Source: Caldilineaceae bacterium (lineage in GTDB: Bacteria > Chloroflexota > Anaerolineae > Caldilineales > Caldilineaceae). From it: a DNA stretch of 64,000 nt. Positions within the stretch are counted from its first letter, which is position 1; each line of letters starts with the position of its first letter. Positions 1 through 8,442 of this stretch are shown piece after piece. A program made the translations under genes and the position numbers. Location: assembly GCA_019637685.1 (NCBI GenBank), contig JAHBVF010000031.1:16187-80186 (forward strand). The letters are read 5' to 3'. The notes under the pieces are model-generated. The model saw only the letters and a list, made by a program, of their open reading frames with translations, was not told where the DNA came from and searched no databases.

Positions 1-2
1 AC

Positions 3-875
3 CGGGTGGTGCCAGAGGTGCGTCTGTCGCTTACCCAGGAATTTATCGAGGAACTGGAGACTCACCGGCGCTTCAACTACGGCGGCATTGAATATGCCCG
101 AGAGGTTCTCTCCAAAGCCGTGGGTCGGGAACGGGCCGAGGAACTGTTGAGCCGAGTAACCTATCGGGATTCCAAACGCCCCTTCGACTTCCTGGCCGAC
201 GTGGAGCCTGTGCAAGTGGCCCGTTTTTTGCAGGAAGAGCACCCCCAGACCATTTCGCTGATCCTGGCGCACCTGCCGCCGACGCTTTCGTCCCGGGTCT
301 TTACCGCCCTGCCAGATACTATCCGCACAGAAGTGGTCAATCGGATTGGAATGATGGACCGGATTTCGCCTGATGTGGTGAAAGTGGTAGAGGACGGTCT
401 GCAATCCAAACTCTCCCTTGTGTTGCCCCGGCAGCAGCAGGGGGAAAGCATCGGCGGTATCGATTTTCTGGTCCAATTGCTCAATCAAGTGGATCGGACG
501 ACGGAAAAGGCTCTCATGTCCGAGTTGGCCGAGATCAACCCGGACCTGGCCGAACAGGTGCAGTCGCGTATGTTTGTCTTCGAAGACCTGACACTATTGG
601 ACAACCGCAGCCTGGAATTGGTTCTGCGCGATGTGGACAAGAAAGACCTGCTCCTGGCCATGCGCGGCGCACCGGAGAGTGTGCGCACGCTGATCTTCCG
701 CAATATGTCCAAACGGGCTGCCCAGATGATGCAGGAAGACCTGGCCGTTATGGGGCCTGTGCGGCTGCGCACTGTGGAAGAAGCCCAGAAGAATATTGTG
801 AAAATCGTGCGGCGGCTGGAAGAAGAGGAACAAATCGTCATCTCCCGGGGCAACTCCGAGGATGTACTCATCTAA
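3..875 (+). CDS. fliG: Flagellar motor switch protein FliG (5'-truncated by window edge)
   Basis: FliG is the rotor protein that transmits torque from the stator and, with FliM and FliN, sets rotation direction at the cytoplasmic face of the basal body. The reading frame is open to the left edge, so about 45 N-terminal residues are missing compared with the usual 330-340. The visible part contains the middle-domain EHPQT motif followed by a hydrophobic helix, and the C-terminal torque helix region rich in alternating charges (DVDKKDLLLAMRG, then the MSKRA segment). It is followed directly by fliH, with overlap or near overlap, in a flagellar operon. The GTG at position 6 is only the first start-like codon in the window and is not the true start. 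Confidence 0.96.
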   Translation, partial: RVVPEVRLSLTQEFIEELETHRRFNYGGIEYAREVLSKAVGRERAEELLSRVTYRDSKRPFDFLADVEPVQVARFLQEEHPQTISLILAHLPPTLSSRVFTALPDTIRTEVVNRIGMMDRISPDVVKVVEDGLQSKLSLVLPRQQQGESIGGIDFLVQLLNQVDRTTEKALMSELAEINPDLAEQVQSRMFVFEDLTLLDNRSLELVLRDVDKKDLLLAMRGAPESVRTLIFRNMSKRAAQMMQEDLAVMGPVRLRTVEEAQKNIVKIVRRLEEEEQIVISRGNSEDVLI

Positions 876-891
876 GAAATGGCATCACTCG

Positions 892-1728
892 ATGACCCGT
901 TTGATTCGTAATTACCAGTCCGGAAGCCAGATCGTTCTGTCGGACCATCTGCGTCGTTATATGTCCGAAGGCGGTGAAGCCCAGATTGACGACGCGGAAT
1001 TGGCCCGCCGCCTGCGTCTGCAGGCCGAAGAAATGGTGAGCGAGGCTTCGTCCGCGCTTGCCGATGCTCGAAGAGAAGCCGATGCCCTGCGCCAGGAGGC
1101 CGAGTCGACAATCCTTGTGGCCCAGGCCGAAGCCCAGGCCGCTGGATATGCAGAAGGCTATCAGCAGGGAATTGCCGAAGGTCAGGCGGTGGGCGAAGGG
1201 ATGCTCGTCAGCGGCATCGAAGAGGTGCAGACATTGCTCGCGGCCGTGCAGCAGCAGCGCAGCCACCTGTTGCTCCAGGCCGAACACGAAGTGGCGACGC
1301 TGGCGATGGCGATTGCCGAGAAAGTGTTGGGCGGGCTGGCCCACACCCAGCGCGAGATGATTGTTCAAACTGTCAACCGGGCACTGAATGAACTGGTGAT
1401 CACCGGCCCCTTCTCCCTGCGTGTCCATCCCGACGATGCGGCCTATCTGGAAGATACCTGGAAAGTACCCGCGCACAACGGAGAAACGCCTGCCTGGAAA
1501 CTGCTCCCCGACGAGGCCATTGGGCGGGGGGGAGCAGTACTGACCTGTGGCCCGGCCACTGTCGATGCCCGTCTCTCTTCCCAACTCAAATCGATTGTCA
1601 CCGGTCTGGCTCTTTCCGATTATCGGCTGGATGACGAGGCCGATGAGGTCGATGAGGTCGAATTTGATGCTCCGGGAACGGATGCCCCTGTAGCTGATGT
1701 CCCCAAAGGGGAAGTTACCCACCTATGA
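892..1728 (+). CDS. fliH: Flagellar export apparatus protein FliH
   Basis: FliH is the peripheral stator-like regulator of the FliI ATPase in flagellar type III export. The protein is about 278 residues: a charged Ala/Glu-rich helical stretch with GxxxG-like spacing (AGYAEGYQQGIAEGQ), then a C-terminal globular domain typical of FliH/V-ATPase E subunits. I chose the ATG at 892 because MTRLIRNY resembles the MSRxIK opening of Gram-positive FliH. An in-frame ATG at 862, overlapping fliG by 14 nt, would add ten residues. The end is acidic (EADEVDEVEFD). The stop overlaps the fliI start by four bases, indicating translational coupling. Confidence 0.9.
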   Translation: MTRLIRNYQSGSQIVLSDHLRRYMSEGGEAQIDDAELARRLRLQAEEMVSEASSALADARREADALRQEAESTILVAQAEAQAAGYAEGYQQGIAEGQAVGEGMLVSGIEEVQTLLAAVQQQRSHLLLQAEHEVATLAMAIAEKVLGGLAHTQREMIVQTVNRALNELVITGPFSLRVHPDDAAYLEDTWKVPAHNGETPAWKLLPDEAIGRGGAVLTCGPATVDARLSSQLKSIVTGLALSDYRLDDEADEVDEVEFDAPGTDAPVADVPKGEVTHL

Positions 1729-3086
1729 CCCCTGCATCCACTGTCCAGGTTCCCCCCATCGATCTGTCCGTCTACCGCACCCGCCTGGCCGGGATTACCC
1801 CGCTTCAGCAACAGGGCCGGGTGGTCCAGGTGATTGGCCTGACTATCGAAGCCGAGGGCATTTCCCCCCAATTGGGCGAATTCTGCCGGATCGACACTGC
1901 TTCCGGCAGCATCGCCGCGGAGGTGGTCGGTTTCCGCAAATCCCATTCTTTGATTATGCCCCTGGGCGAGATGGAAGGGGTGCAGCCGGGCAGCCGGGTG
2001 ACAGCCACCCGCAGCCTCTTTCAGGCGCCGGTGGGGCCAGGGCTTTTGGGCCGGGTGCTGGACGGTTTGGGCAATCCCATTGATGGCAAAGGCCCCCTGC
2101 GGGCAGAGAAAAGAGTCCCCCTTTCCAATCCCGCGCCCCACCCGCTGGAGCGCAGAGCCATTGAAGAGCCGATGGGCACGGGCGTGCGCGCAATCGACGG
2201 TCTGATGCCTGTGGGCAAGGGCCAGCGTATGGGCATTTTTGCTGGCAGCGGTGTGGGCAAGAGCAGCCTGCTGGGAATGATTGCGCGCAACGCTGCCGCG
2301 GATGTGAATGTCATCGCGCTGATCGGGGAGCGGGGCCGGGAGGTACGGGAGTTCATTGAAAAAAGTTTGGGCGAGGAAGGGCTGGCCCGGTCGGTGATTG
2401 TAGTGAGCACCAGCGATGTGGCCCCGTTGATTCGCATCAAAGGCGCGTGGGTGGCCACGGCCATTGCCGAATATTTTCGGGATCAGATGGGGCTGGATGT
2501 GAATTTTATGATGGACAGTGTGACCCGTTTTGCTATGGCCCAGCGGGAAGTGGGGCTGGCCGTGGGCGAGCCGCCGGCCATGAAGGCCTATCCACCCAGC
2601 GTCTTTGCCCTGCTCCCCCGGCTGATGGAACGCACGGGCGCGGGCGTTTCCGGCACAATCACGGCTTTTTACACAGTGCTGGTCGAGGGCGACGACTTCA
2701 ACGAACCCATTTCCGACGCGGTGCGGGGTATTTTGGACGGCCATATGATGCTGACCCGTTCTCTGGCCGCGGAGAACCACTACCCCGCGATTGACGTTCT
2801 GCATAGCGCCAGCCGGTTGATCAGCCAGTTGGCTACGCCCGCCCACCAGCAGGCCGCTGGTCTGCTGCGGGAGGCCCTGGCTGTCTATGAGGATGCCAAG
2901 GATTTGGTCAACATCGGGGCCTATGTCGCGGGCAGCAATCCCCGCATCGACGCCGCGCTGGCTCTGCTTCCCCACATTCGTTCCTTTCTGCGCCAGGATG
3001 TGAACACACCCACTGGCTACACCGAAGCAGTCGATCGTTTGCAGGGCCTGTTCGATGGCAGGACAGAACTTGGGGGGGAAGAGTAA
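1725..3086 (+). CDS. fliI: Flagellum-specific export ATPase FliI
   Basis: FliI is the hexameric ATPase of the flagellar type III export apparatus, related to the F1-ATPase beta subunit. The 453-residue protein has full family length. It has a Walker A loop (AGSGVGKSS, about residue 180), the Walker B region (FMMDSVTRFA) and the ensuing GEPPAMKAYPPS loop characteristic of flagellar and injectisome ATPases. Its ATG overlaps the fliH stop (ATGA), and fliJ starts three bases after its stop. The order fliG-fliH-fliI-fliJ is the classical export and switch arrangement. No anomalies were seen. Confidence 0.97.
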   Translation: MTPASTVQVPPIDLSVYRTRLAGITPLQQQGRVVQVIGLTIEAEGISPQLGEFCRIDTASGSIAAEVVGFRKSHSLIMPLGEMEGVQPGSRVTATRSLFQAPVGPGLLGRVLDGLGNPIDGKGPLRAEKRVPLSNPAPHPLERRAIEEPMGTGVRAIDGLMPVGKGQRMGIFAGSGVGKSSLLGMIARNAAADVNVIALIGERGREVREFIEKSLGEEGLARSVIVVSTSDVAPLIRIKGAWVATAIAEYFRDQMGLDVNFMMDSVTRFAMAQREVGLAVGEPPAMKAYPPSVFALLPRLMERTGAGVSGTITAFYTVLVEGDDFNEPISDAVRGILDGHMMLTRSLAAENHYPAIDVLHSASRLISQLATPAHQQAAGLLREALAVYEDAKDLVNIGAYVAGSNPRIDAALALLPHIRSFLRQDVNTPTGYTEAVDRLQGLFDGRTELGGEE

Positions 3087-3089
3087 AAA

Positions 3090-3530
3090 ATGTCGCTGGA
3101 TTTTCGCTTTCAGGCCATTTTAAACCTGCGTAAACGTACAGAAGATGAGCGACAGTTGGAACTGGCTCAGGCCCTGCAAGCGGTGGCCGCACTGCGTGCC
3201 CAGCGGGAACGGCTGCAAAATGAACGGCTGCGCATAGTCGAACAGTTGCGGGAAACACTGACCGGTTTTGTGGATGTGAGCAATATCGAGCAGCGTTATC
3301 GCTACTTGGCCAGCCTGGATCAGCGGCTGCACCACCTGGCAGAAGAACTGGCCCAGGCCGATGAGGAAGTCCTCGCCCAGCGTGGCCGTCTGGCCGAGGC
3401 TGTCAAAGATCGCAGAACGATGGAAAAGCTGAAAGAGTATGACCGTCAATCCTTCCTCAGCGCCTTTCAGAAAAAGGAGCAGGAAGCCCTGGACGATCTC
3501 AACGTATCCCGCTTCGCGCGTCAGATGTGA
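3090..3530 (+). CDS. fliJ: Flagellar export protein FliJ
   Basis: FliJ is the coiled-coil stalk that couples the FliI ring to the export gate. The 146-residue product begins with the typical FRFQAILNLRKRTEDERQ helix and is almost entirely charged heptad sequence, predicted as an antiparallel coiled coil, with no hydrophobic core domain. Family proteins are about 140-150 residues. The call rests on this opening, the coiled-coil composition and the position right after fliI, since FliJ sequences are poorly conserved. A strong hairpin about 30 bases downstream closes this transcription unit. Confidence 0.9.
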   Translation: MSLDFRFQAILNLRKRTEDERQLELAQALQAVAALRAQRERLQNERLRIVEQLRETLTGFVDVSNIEQRYRYLASLDQRLHHLAEELAQADEEVLAQRGRLAEAVKDRRTMEKLKEYDRQSFLSAFQKKEQEALDDLNVSRFARQM

Positions 3531-3561
3531 GCGAAGTTTGGACAATTGTGTGTCTCTGTTT

Positions 3562-3609
3562 GCCACGCGAAACGCTGCCAAAAATGGCAGCGTTTCGCGT
3601 TTGCGTGGC
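3562..3609 (+). terminator. Hairpin after fliJ
   Basis: A perfect 15-bp inverted repeat (3566-3580 with 3585-3599) closes on an AAAA loop. An outer TGCCACG/CGTGGCA pair extends it with a small bulge. Only a short TTT run follows, so it is either an intrinsic terminator with a weak U tract or a repeat-type hairpin. It separates the export genes from the rod/hook genes. Confidence 0.7.
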
Positions 3610-3687
3610 AATACGTCCACCTGTGCCCGTCTTTTCATCTGACATTCGTTTTTGCCCCTTCCAATAACGCAAGAGTTACGCATTTAT

Positions 3688-3693
3688 TATACT
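3688..3693 (+). promoter_or_regulatory. Candidate -10 box upstream of the transglycosylase gene
   Basis: TATACT lies within an AT-rich stretch about 85 bases before the ATG at 3778 and just after the fliJ hairpin, where a promoter is expected. No good -35 box is seen at 17 bp, so the call is tentative. The rest of 3610-3777 shows nothing else recognisable. Confidence 0.3.
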
Positions 3694-3777
3694 CAAAGGG
3701 TGACTCCCCTTTTACACTGTTGCCAGATATATACCCGCAGCACGATTCGATAGATCAATTGAGAACGGAATTCTACA

Positions 3778-4344
3778 ATGTCCAACCTGCTCTCTTCTCT
3801 GGCAATCTCTGGCTATGACCGGATGTTCGACGATCTGCAGCGCCTGCTGATTCAGCGCTTGCTGGAAAAATCCCACTACAACACCCGTCTGGAAGACACA
3901 GCACCCCGCCGCCAGCCAGGCGAAGTCCACGGGATGGAGCCGTCCACTTTTGATGGGCTAATCGATGAGGCTGCCCAGCGCCACGGCGTGGACGCGGATC
4001 TGGTCAAATCCCTTATCAAAGTGGAATCGAATTTTGATCCGGAAGCGGTCAGCCATGCGGGCGCAAAGGGGCTGATGCAGTTGATGGATGGCACAGCCGC
4101 GGATTTGGGTGTGACCGATAGCTTTGATGTCGCGCAGAATATTGATGGGGGCGTCTCCTATCTGGCCCAGCAGATGCGTCGGTTCCAGGGAGATGAACGA
4201 TTGGCTTTGGCGGCTTACAACGCGGGGCCGGGCGCGGTCCAACGATATGGGGACGTGCCACCCATTGCCGAAACCCAGGCCTATGTGCAGCGGGTCCTCT
4301 CCTACTATCAAGCAGGCGACAGCGGCTTTGACTACCAGGCCTGA
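3778..4344 (+). CDS. SLT-family lytic transglycosylase (flagellar peptidoglycan remodelling)
   Basis: This is a soluble lytic transglycosylase-like domain protein that cleaves the glycan backbone of peptidoglycan, presumably opening the wall for the flagellar rod. The 188-residue product has a roughly 55-residue unrelated N-terminal segment. The SLT domain then shows the catalytic glutamate motif (KVESNFDPEAVS), the GLMQLM motif and the AAYNAGPGAV motif. No clear signal peptide is present, which fits export through the flagellar apparatus rather than Sec (inference). It sits between fliJ and flgB, so a role equivalent to FlgJ's muramidase is likely. Confidence 0.88.
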   Translation: MSNLLSSLAISGYDRMFDDLQRLLIQRLLEKSHYNTRLEDTAPRRQPGEVHGMEPSTFDGLIDEAAQRHGVDADLVKSLIKVESNFDPEAVSHAGAKGLMQLMDGTAADLGVTDSFDVAQNIDGGVSYLAQQMRRFQGDERLALAAYNAGPGAVQRYGDVPPIAETQAYVQRVLSYYQAGDSGFDYQA

Positions 4345-4440
4345 TTTTCAATTCCTTTTGTCAGGCTCCAGGCAACCCCGTGGAAATCCGTCCTTCCTGT
4401 CTTCATCGGCATTTTTAGTTCCAGGTCAGGTCTACTCCCT

Positions 4441-4860
4441 ATGAGCATCAGCAACGATAGCACACTACAACTTCTGGAAAAAGGGTTGGACGCGCTTTCG
4501 GCCCGCCAACAGGCTATCTCCAACAATATCGCCAATGTGGAGACGCCCCACTATAAAGCGGTGGATGTGGCCTTCGAGCGGAGCCTGCGCCAGGCAATGG
4601 ATGGCAATGAGGGCGGCCTTTCCATGCAGCGTACAGACGACGAACATTTGCTGGCTCCCGGAATGGCAGACCGAATGGAAGATGTGGATGCACAGATGTT
4701 CCGGCGCAATGGCACGTCCATGCGGCTGGATGGCAACAATGTGGACATCGAAACGGAAATGGTCCGTCTGGCCGAGACAGCTATGCGCTATCAATCTCTG
4801 ACTACCCTGGCCAGCCGCAAACTGGCATTGATGCGGATGATTGCCCAGGAGAGCAGGTAG
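4441..4860 (+). CDS. flgB: Flagellar basal-body rod protein FlgB
   Basis: FlgB is a proximal rod component exported by the flagellar type III system. The 139-residue product has the N-terminal rod/hook motif (LSARQQAISNNIANVETP) and a C-terminal amphipathic helix (ETEMVRLAETAMRYQ), both hallmarks of axial proteins. Its length is normal for FlgB. It is not followed by flgC and fliE as in most genomes; fliK is next. Assignment to FlgB rather than FlgC or FlgG is based on length and on the KGLDALSARQQ start. Confidence 0.93.
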   Translation: MSISNDSTLQLLEKGLDALSARQQAISNNIANVETPHYKAVDVAFERSLRQAMDGNEGGLSMQRTDDEHLLAPGMADRMEDVDAQMFRRNGTSMRLDGNNVDIETEMVRLAETAMRYQSLTTLASRKLALMRMIAQESR

Positions 4861-4913
4861 CAGACCAGGCATAGATTCAACCATTCCTTTCCAGCGGTCC
4901 AGGGGGATTATTT

Positions 4914-6413
4914 GTGGAAATGCAAAGTGCTGTGAACACAGCAACCAGTATACAGGCGGAGGCAAAGTCTCTGCCTGGTGGCAAGGGAGTATCGGGCAAA
5001 GCTGTTGTCGCCACATCGGCCGAGATGCGTTCGGCCTTCGAGGCAATGATGGGTTCTCTGTTGGGCATTCTCAACCCGAACCAGCAGATGACAGTCATCA
5101 CCCTGCCGAAAAGCGGGCCGGCTATTGGGGCAGAGTCACCTGCCAGTGAGTTGGTTAGCGGTGAGCAGAGGACAGTCAGGCCATCTCTGGAAACTTTGAA
5201 CGCGGTGCTTCTGGGGAAGATCGACCAACCGGTCCAGCCCAGCCAATTGGATCCAACTGGCCAAACGGGTCAACCGGACCAATCTGTCCAATCTGCCCAA
5301 TCTGTCGAATTGGTGCAGCCAGGCCAACCTGACCCGACGATCCTCAGCGCGCAGAAGGGCCAGGGAAACGGTTCTCCAATGCCTGCTACTGAAGCCAGTG
5401 GGCAGCCTCTACCCTTGGCTGCCACAGGCCAGCAGACTGCCACAACTCAGCAGACCGCCGGTCTGGTCTCAACCGATTCTTCTCCAATGGAAGGTGCTCC
5501 GATCCCGCCAGAGGGCCAGATCGCCAAGCAAAGCACCCCGCAGATTGCCCTACAGGACCAGGCAACAGCGGGCGCTGAATCACCGGTGCCGAGGGTGGAC
5601 GGCGCCACAGCGGGTGGTGGCGCAGGGAATGGCGGGACAGCAGACAGCGGGACAACAGGTAACAGGACAGCAGATGCTGAGACGGCAGGTAGCTGGACAG
5701 CGGCCAGTGGAATGATGGATCGGGCAGCAGTGGACGGTGAGCAGGCAGGCGTGCAGGGCACAACCAAAGCGCCCACTTCAGAAGTGACGGAAAGCCCAGT
5801 TGTGGCGCTGGATATGCCTGCGCCACAGGTTGCTTCGGCCAAAACGGTGACAGCTTCCTCCATTGCCTCCCCCCTCCCTGCCACACCCACCGACCAGATC
5901 GTCGAACAGGTGCAGGTGAACTTGGTCCGGGGCGAAAATGACGCCACCATTCAACTGAACCCCAAAGATTTGGGTTCTGTGCGCATTCGTTTGCAGATGG
6001 AAGATGGACAGCTACACCTGTCCATCCGGGCGGAGCAGCCGGATACGGGGCGCTTGCTCAACAGCAAACTGGCCGATCTGCGCCAGAGTTTGGAAAGCCA
6101 GGGGATTAAGGTGGGCGAGTTGGCCGTGGCTCGGAGCGAGCGGGTACATTCCCCGGAAGGGGCCGGTCGGGAGATCGCTCCCGCGGTGCGTTCCGGACAG
6201 ATGGATATGAATCCGAACGATTCCCAGGGACAACGCCAGCCAGCGACCTTTGCTGGCGGCAGCTTTGGCGAAGGCGGCTTTGCGGGCGGACAAAATGCCC
6301 AGCGTCACACTGCCAACGGCAAAGCTGGGGTTGATACTGTGCAACCCATTGGGCAATCCCAGGCGAGCCGTTCTTCAGCCCGGGGGCCAGTCGGTGTGGA
6401 CTACTATGCGTGA
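4914..6413 (+). CDS. fliK: Flagellar hook-length control protein FliK
   Basis: FliK is the exported molecular ruler that stops hook growth and switches export to filament substrates. The 499-residue protein starts at GTG 4914, seven bases after an AGGGGG Shine-Dalgarno. An ATG two codons later is an alternative. Residues about 100-150 are Gln/Pro/Ser repeats (QPDQ, SVQS) and about 225-265 a Gly/Thr/Ala-rich low-complexity run. The C-terminal domain (about 325-410) has the Flg_hook signature (IQLNPKDLGSVRIRL). Low complexity in the ruler part is usual for the family. The product is followed by flgD, as in many flagellar operons. Confidence 0.9.
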   Translation: MEMQSAVNTATSIQAEAKSLPGGKGVSGKAVVATSAEMRSAFEAMMGSLLGILNPNQQMTVITLPKSGPAIGAESPASELVSGEQRTVRPSLETLNAVLLGKIDQPVQPSQLDPTGQTGQPDQSVQSAQSVELVQPGQPDPTILSAQKGQGNGSPMPATEASGQPLPLAATGQQTATTQQTAGLVSTDSSPMEGAPIPPEGQIAKQSTPQIALQDQATAGAESPVPRVDGATAGGGAGNGGTADSGTTGNRTADAETAGSWTAASGMMDRAAVDGEQAGVQGTTKAPTSEVTESPVVALDMPAPQVASAKTVTASSIASPLPATPTDQIVEQVQVNLVRGENDATIQLNPKDLGSVRIRLQMEDGQLHLSIRAEQPDTGRLLNSKLADLRQSLESQGIKVGELAVARSERVHSPEGAGREIAPAVRSGQMDMNPNDSQGQRQPATFAGGSFGEGGFAGGQNAQRHTANGKAGVDTVQPIGQSQASRSSARGPVGVDYYA

Positions 6414-6469
6414 GATAGCTCTGCATACAACAGGTGCAAGTATGCTTTGGCAGAGAAAGGGAAAGGCCA

Positions 6470-6880
6470 ATGAATGTTGACAATGTGGGCACAGCCCACT
6501 CTCGAACATCGGCAGCGGGGGTGGAACAAAATGCCACCCGCAGCCTGGAACGAGACAGCTTTATGCAATTGCTCCTGCTCCAGATGCGTTCCCAGGACCC
6601 GATGAACCCCATGGACAGTTCCCAAATGTTCAACCAGATGGCCCAGTTGACATCTCTGGAACAGCTTTGGGACATCCGGGACCTGATGAGTGAGGCCAAT
6701 GCCACCCAGCAGTTGGGCCAGGGCGCAATGCTCATCGGGCGCTATGTAGAAGCCAGCAGCCAGAGCGCTGGCAATGTGACGGGTCTGGTAGATGAGGCCC
6801 GAATGATATCTGGCCAAGTGATGTTGCAGATAGGCGGCAAGCAGGTGCGCCTGGAAGATGTCCATTCGGTTCAGTCGTAA
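6470..6880 (+). CDS. flgD: Flagellar hook capping protein FlgD
   Basis: FlgD is the scaffold that caps the growing hook. The start is ATG 6470, preceded by GAAAGGGAAAGG; a longer in-frame ORF from 6434 lacks that context. The 136-residue product contains the FlgD N-terminal signature (FMQLLLLQMRSQDPMNPMD, then the TSLEQL helix) and a short C-terminal beta segment. It is the short form found in Gram-positive-like bacteria, lacking the long Ig/Tudor part of enterobacterial FlgD. It lies between fliK and flgE, the conserved order. Confidence 0.92.
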   Translation: MNVDNVGTAHSRTSAAGVEQNATRSLERDSFMQLLLLQMRSQDPMNPMDSSQMFNQMAQLTSLEQLWDIRDLMSEANATQQLGQGAMLIGRYVEASSQSAGNVTGLVDEARMISGQVMLQIGGKQVRLEDVHSVQS

Positions 6881-6945
6881 GTATTCCGTTGCAAATTGTT
6901 TAGTCGCAATTTCTAAATCTATTCGTTCACAGAGGAAATCAACTT

Positions 6946-8184
6946 ATGTCATCCAGTATGCTGACCGCGGCCTCGGCTTTGCGCAATCACCAGACCTATA
7001 TGAATGTGATTGCCAATAACATTGCCAATATGAACACAATCGGATTCAAATCCAGCAATGTGCTTTTTCAGGATATGCTGAGCCGCTCGCTCAGTGTAGG
7101 CGCTGCACCTGGCGAAAATCGGGGCGGCATCAACCCCTTGCAGATCGGCCTGGGTATGCAATTGGGGAGTATCTCCACCAATATGGGCCAGGGTGTTATG
7201 CAAAGCACCGGGCGTCCCCAGGACCTGGCGCTGACCGGCTCTGGCTTCTTTATCTATGGCGGTGCTCAGCAGCCCATCTACAGCCGGGATGGCTCGCTGG
7301 GCATGGACGCGGCCGGCAATCTGGTCAACCTGGGAACGGGCCTGCGTGTACAGGGGTGGAAAGCCGTGGATGACGGCACAATTGACACAGCCAAGGCTAT
7401 CGGCGATATCACCATTCCTATCGGTGCACCCATGGCTGCTGTGCCTACTTCCGGCGTCGATCTGTCGGGCAACTTGGACGCTTCGGCAGACATCAACGAC
7501 TCGATTACAACTACAGTCCAATTCTATGACAGCCTCGGCGGTCTGAACGCGCTGGAAATGACCTTCACCAAGACAGCGACCAACACTTGGTCTGTAGACT
7601 TGGACCCGTCTGCCGGTTCCAATGTGGCCTTGAGCGCACCTGTCCCAGCCACTGTCACTTTTGATGAAGACGGTCAACTAATCGCCCCAGCCGACGGCCA
7701 GATTGGCTTCACTGGCACACTCACCAACGGCGCTGCCAATGTGGATATCTCATTGAACATCGCCAGCCTCAGCCAGCTTGAATCCCCAGGCGCAGACGAA
7801 CTGTATGTGACCAACCAGAATGGCCGTGCCCCCGGCCAGATGATCGACTTCAACATCAGCAACACCGGCGAAATTGTTGCCATTTACAGCAACGGTTTGC
7901 TCAAAACCCTGGGTCAACTTGCCGTCGCTGAATTTGTCAACCCCTCCGGCCTCACCAAAAGTGGCGGGAATGGCTACACCCGAAGCGGCAACTCAGGCGA
8001 TGCCCAGGTTGTCCAGGCTGGGGACCGCACTACTATGAGTGCTGGCTTTCTGGAATTGAGCAATGTGGACCTGACGCTGGAATTCAGTGAAATGATCCGG
8101 GCGCAGCGGGGTTTTCAGGCCAACAGCCGGGTGATCACATCCAGCGATGAGATGCTTCAGGAGCTGGTCAATCTGGTGCGCTAA
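6946..8184 (+). CDS. flgE: Flagellar hook protein FlgE
   Basis: FlgE polymerises into the hook joining rod and filament. The 412-residue protein starts after AGAGGAAA. It shows the N-terminal axial-protein motif (NNIANMNTIGFKSS), the LALTGSGFFI segment typical of FlgE/F/G, a long variable middle, and the conserved C-terminal helix (EFSEMIRAQRGFQANSRVI). Length is normal. It is the last flagellar gene of this run and is followed by a 19-bp hairpin. Confidence 0.96.
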   Translation: MSSSMLTAASALRNHQTYMNVIANNIANMNTIGFKSSNVLFQDMLSRSLSVGAAPGENRGGINPLQIGLGMQLGSISTNMGQGVMQSTGRPQDLALTGSGFFIYGGAQQPIYSRDGSLGMDAAGNLVNLGTGLRVQGWKAVDDGTIDTAKAIGDITIPIGAPMAAVPTSGVDLSGNLDASADINDSITTTVQFYDSLGGLNALEMTFTKTATNTWSVDLDPSAGSNVALSAPVPATVTFDEDGQLIAPADGQIGFTGTLTNGAANVDISLNIASLSQLESPGADELYVTNQNGRAPGQMIDFNISNTGEIVAIYSNGLLKTLGQLAVAEFVNPSGLTKSGGNGYTRSGNSGDAQVVQAGDRTTMSAGFLELSNVDLTLEFSEMIRAQRGFQANSRVITSSDEMLQELVNLVR

Positions 8185-8210
8185 AGTGGCAGCATTATAA
8201 GCAGCGGGAG

Positions 8211-8257
8211 GTACGAATGGCGAATTGTGGGAAAGATTCACAATTCGCCATTCGTAC
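8211..8257. terminator. 19-bp perfect hairpin after flgE
   Basis: The arms 8211-8229 and 8239-8257 are perfectly complementary around a 9-nt loop, 26 bases after the flgE stop. The following sequence is pyrimidine-rich but has no true T run. It contains GAATGGCGAATT, a 12-mer that recurs at 37685-37696, so it may be a dispersed repeat serving as a terminator. Confidence 0.65.
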
Positions 8258-8380
8258 GCTGCAACTTCTTCTTCCCATAACTTCCCCGTAACCTTCCCCC
8301 ATTACGCAATCCGTACTCCCCGCAGACCCGTTTGAATTGTTCAGCCTTCTATACTACAGGTCAGCACGACGTGACCGCCA

Positions 8381-8413
8381 GGAAACCGGATTTCTGCCAG
8401 AGACCCGGTTTCT
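8381..8413. repeat. GAAACCGG-type inverted repeat
   Basis: Two imperfect, inversely related copies of an AGAAACCGGGTTTCT-like sequence (GAAACCGGATTTCT, then AGACCCGGTTTCT) lie side by side between the flgE hairpin and the next gene. Sequences of this type recur between genes in some filamentous bacteria, from memory. Nothing else is recognised in 8258-8442. Confidence 0.35.
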
Positions 8414-8442
8414 ACAACCAATAGAAGCCTGTATCCCAAGCT

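Noticed and set aside
5136..5950. Long open frames on the minus strand across fliK
   Set aside because: They mirror the low-complexity repeats of fliK in a GC-rich gene and show no independent family motif or ribosome-binding site.
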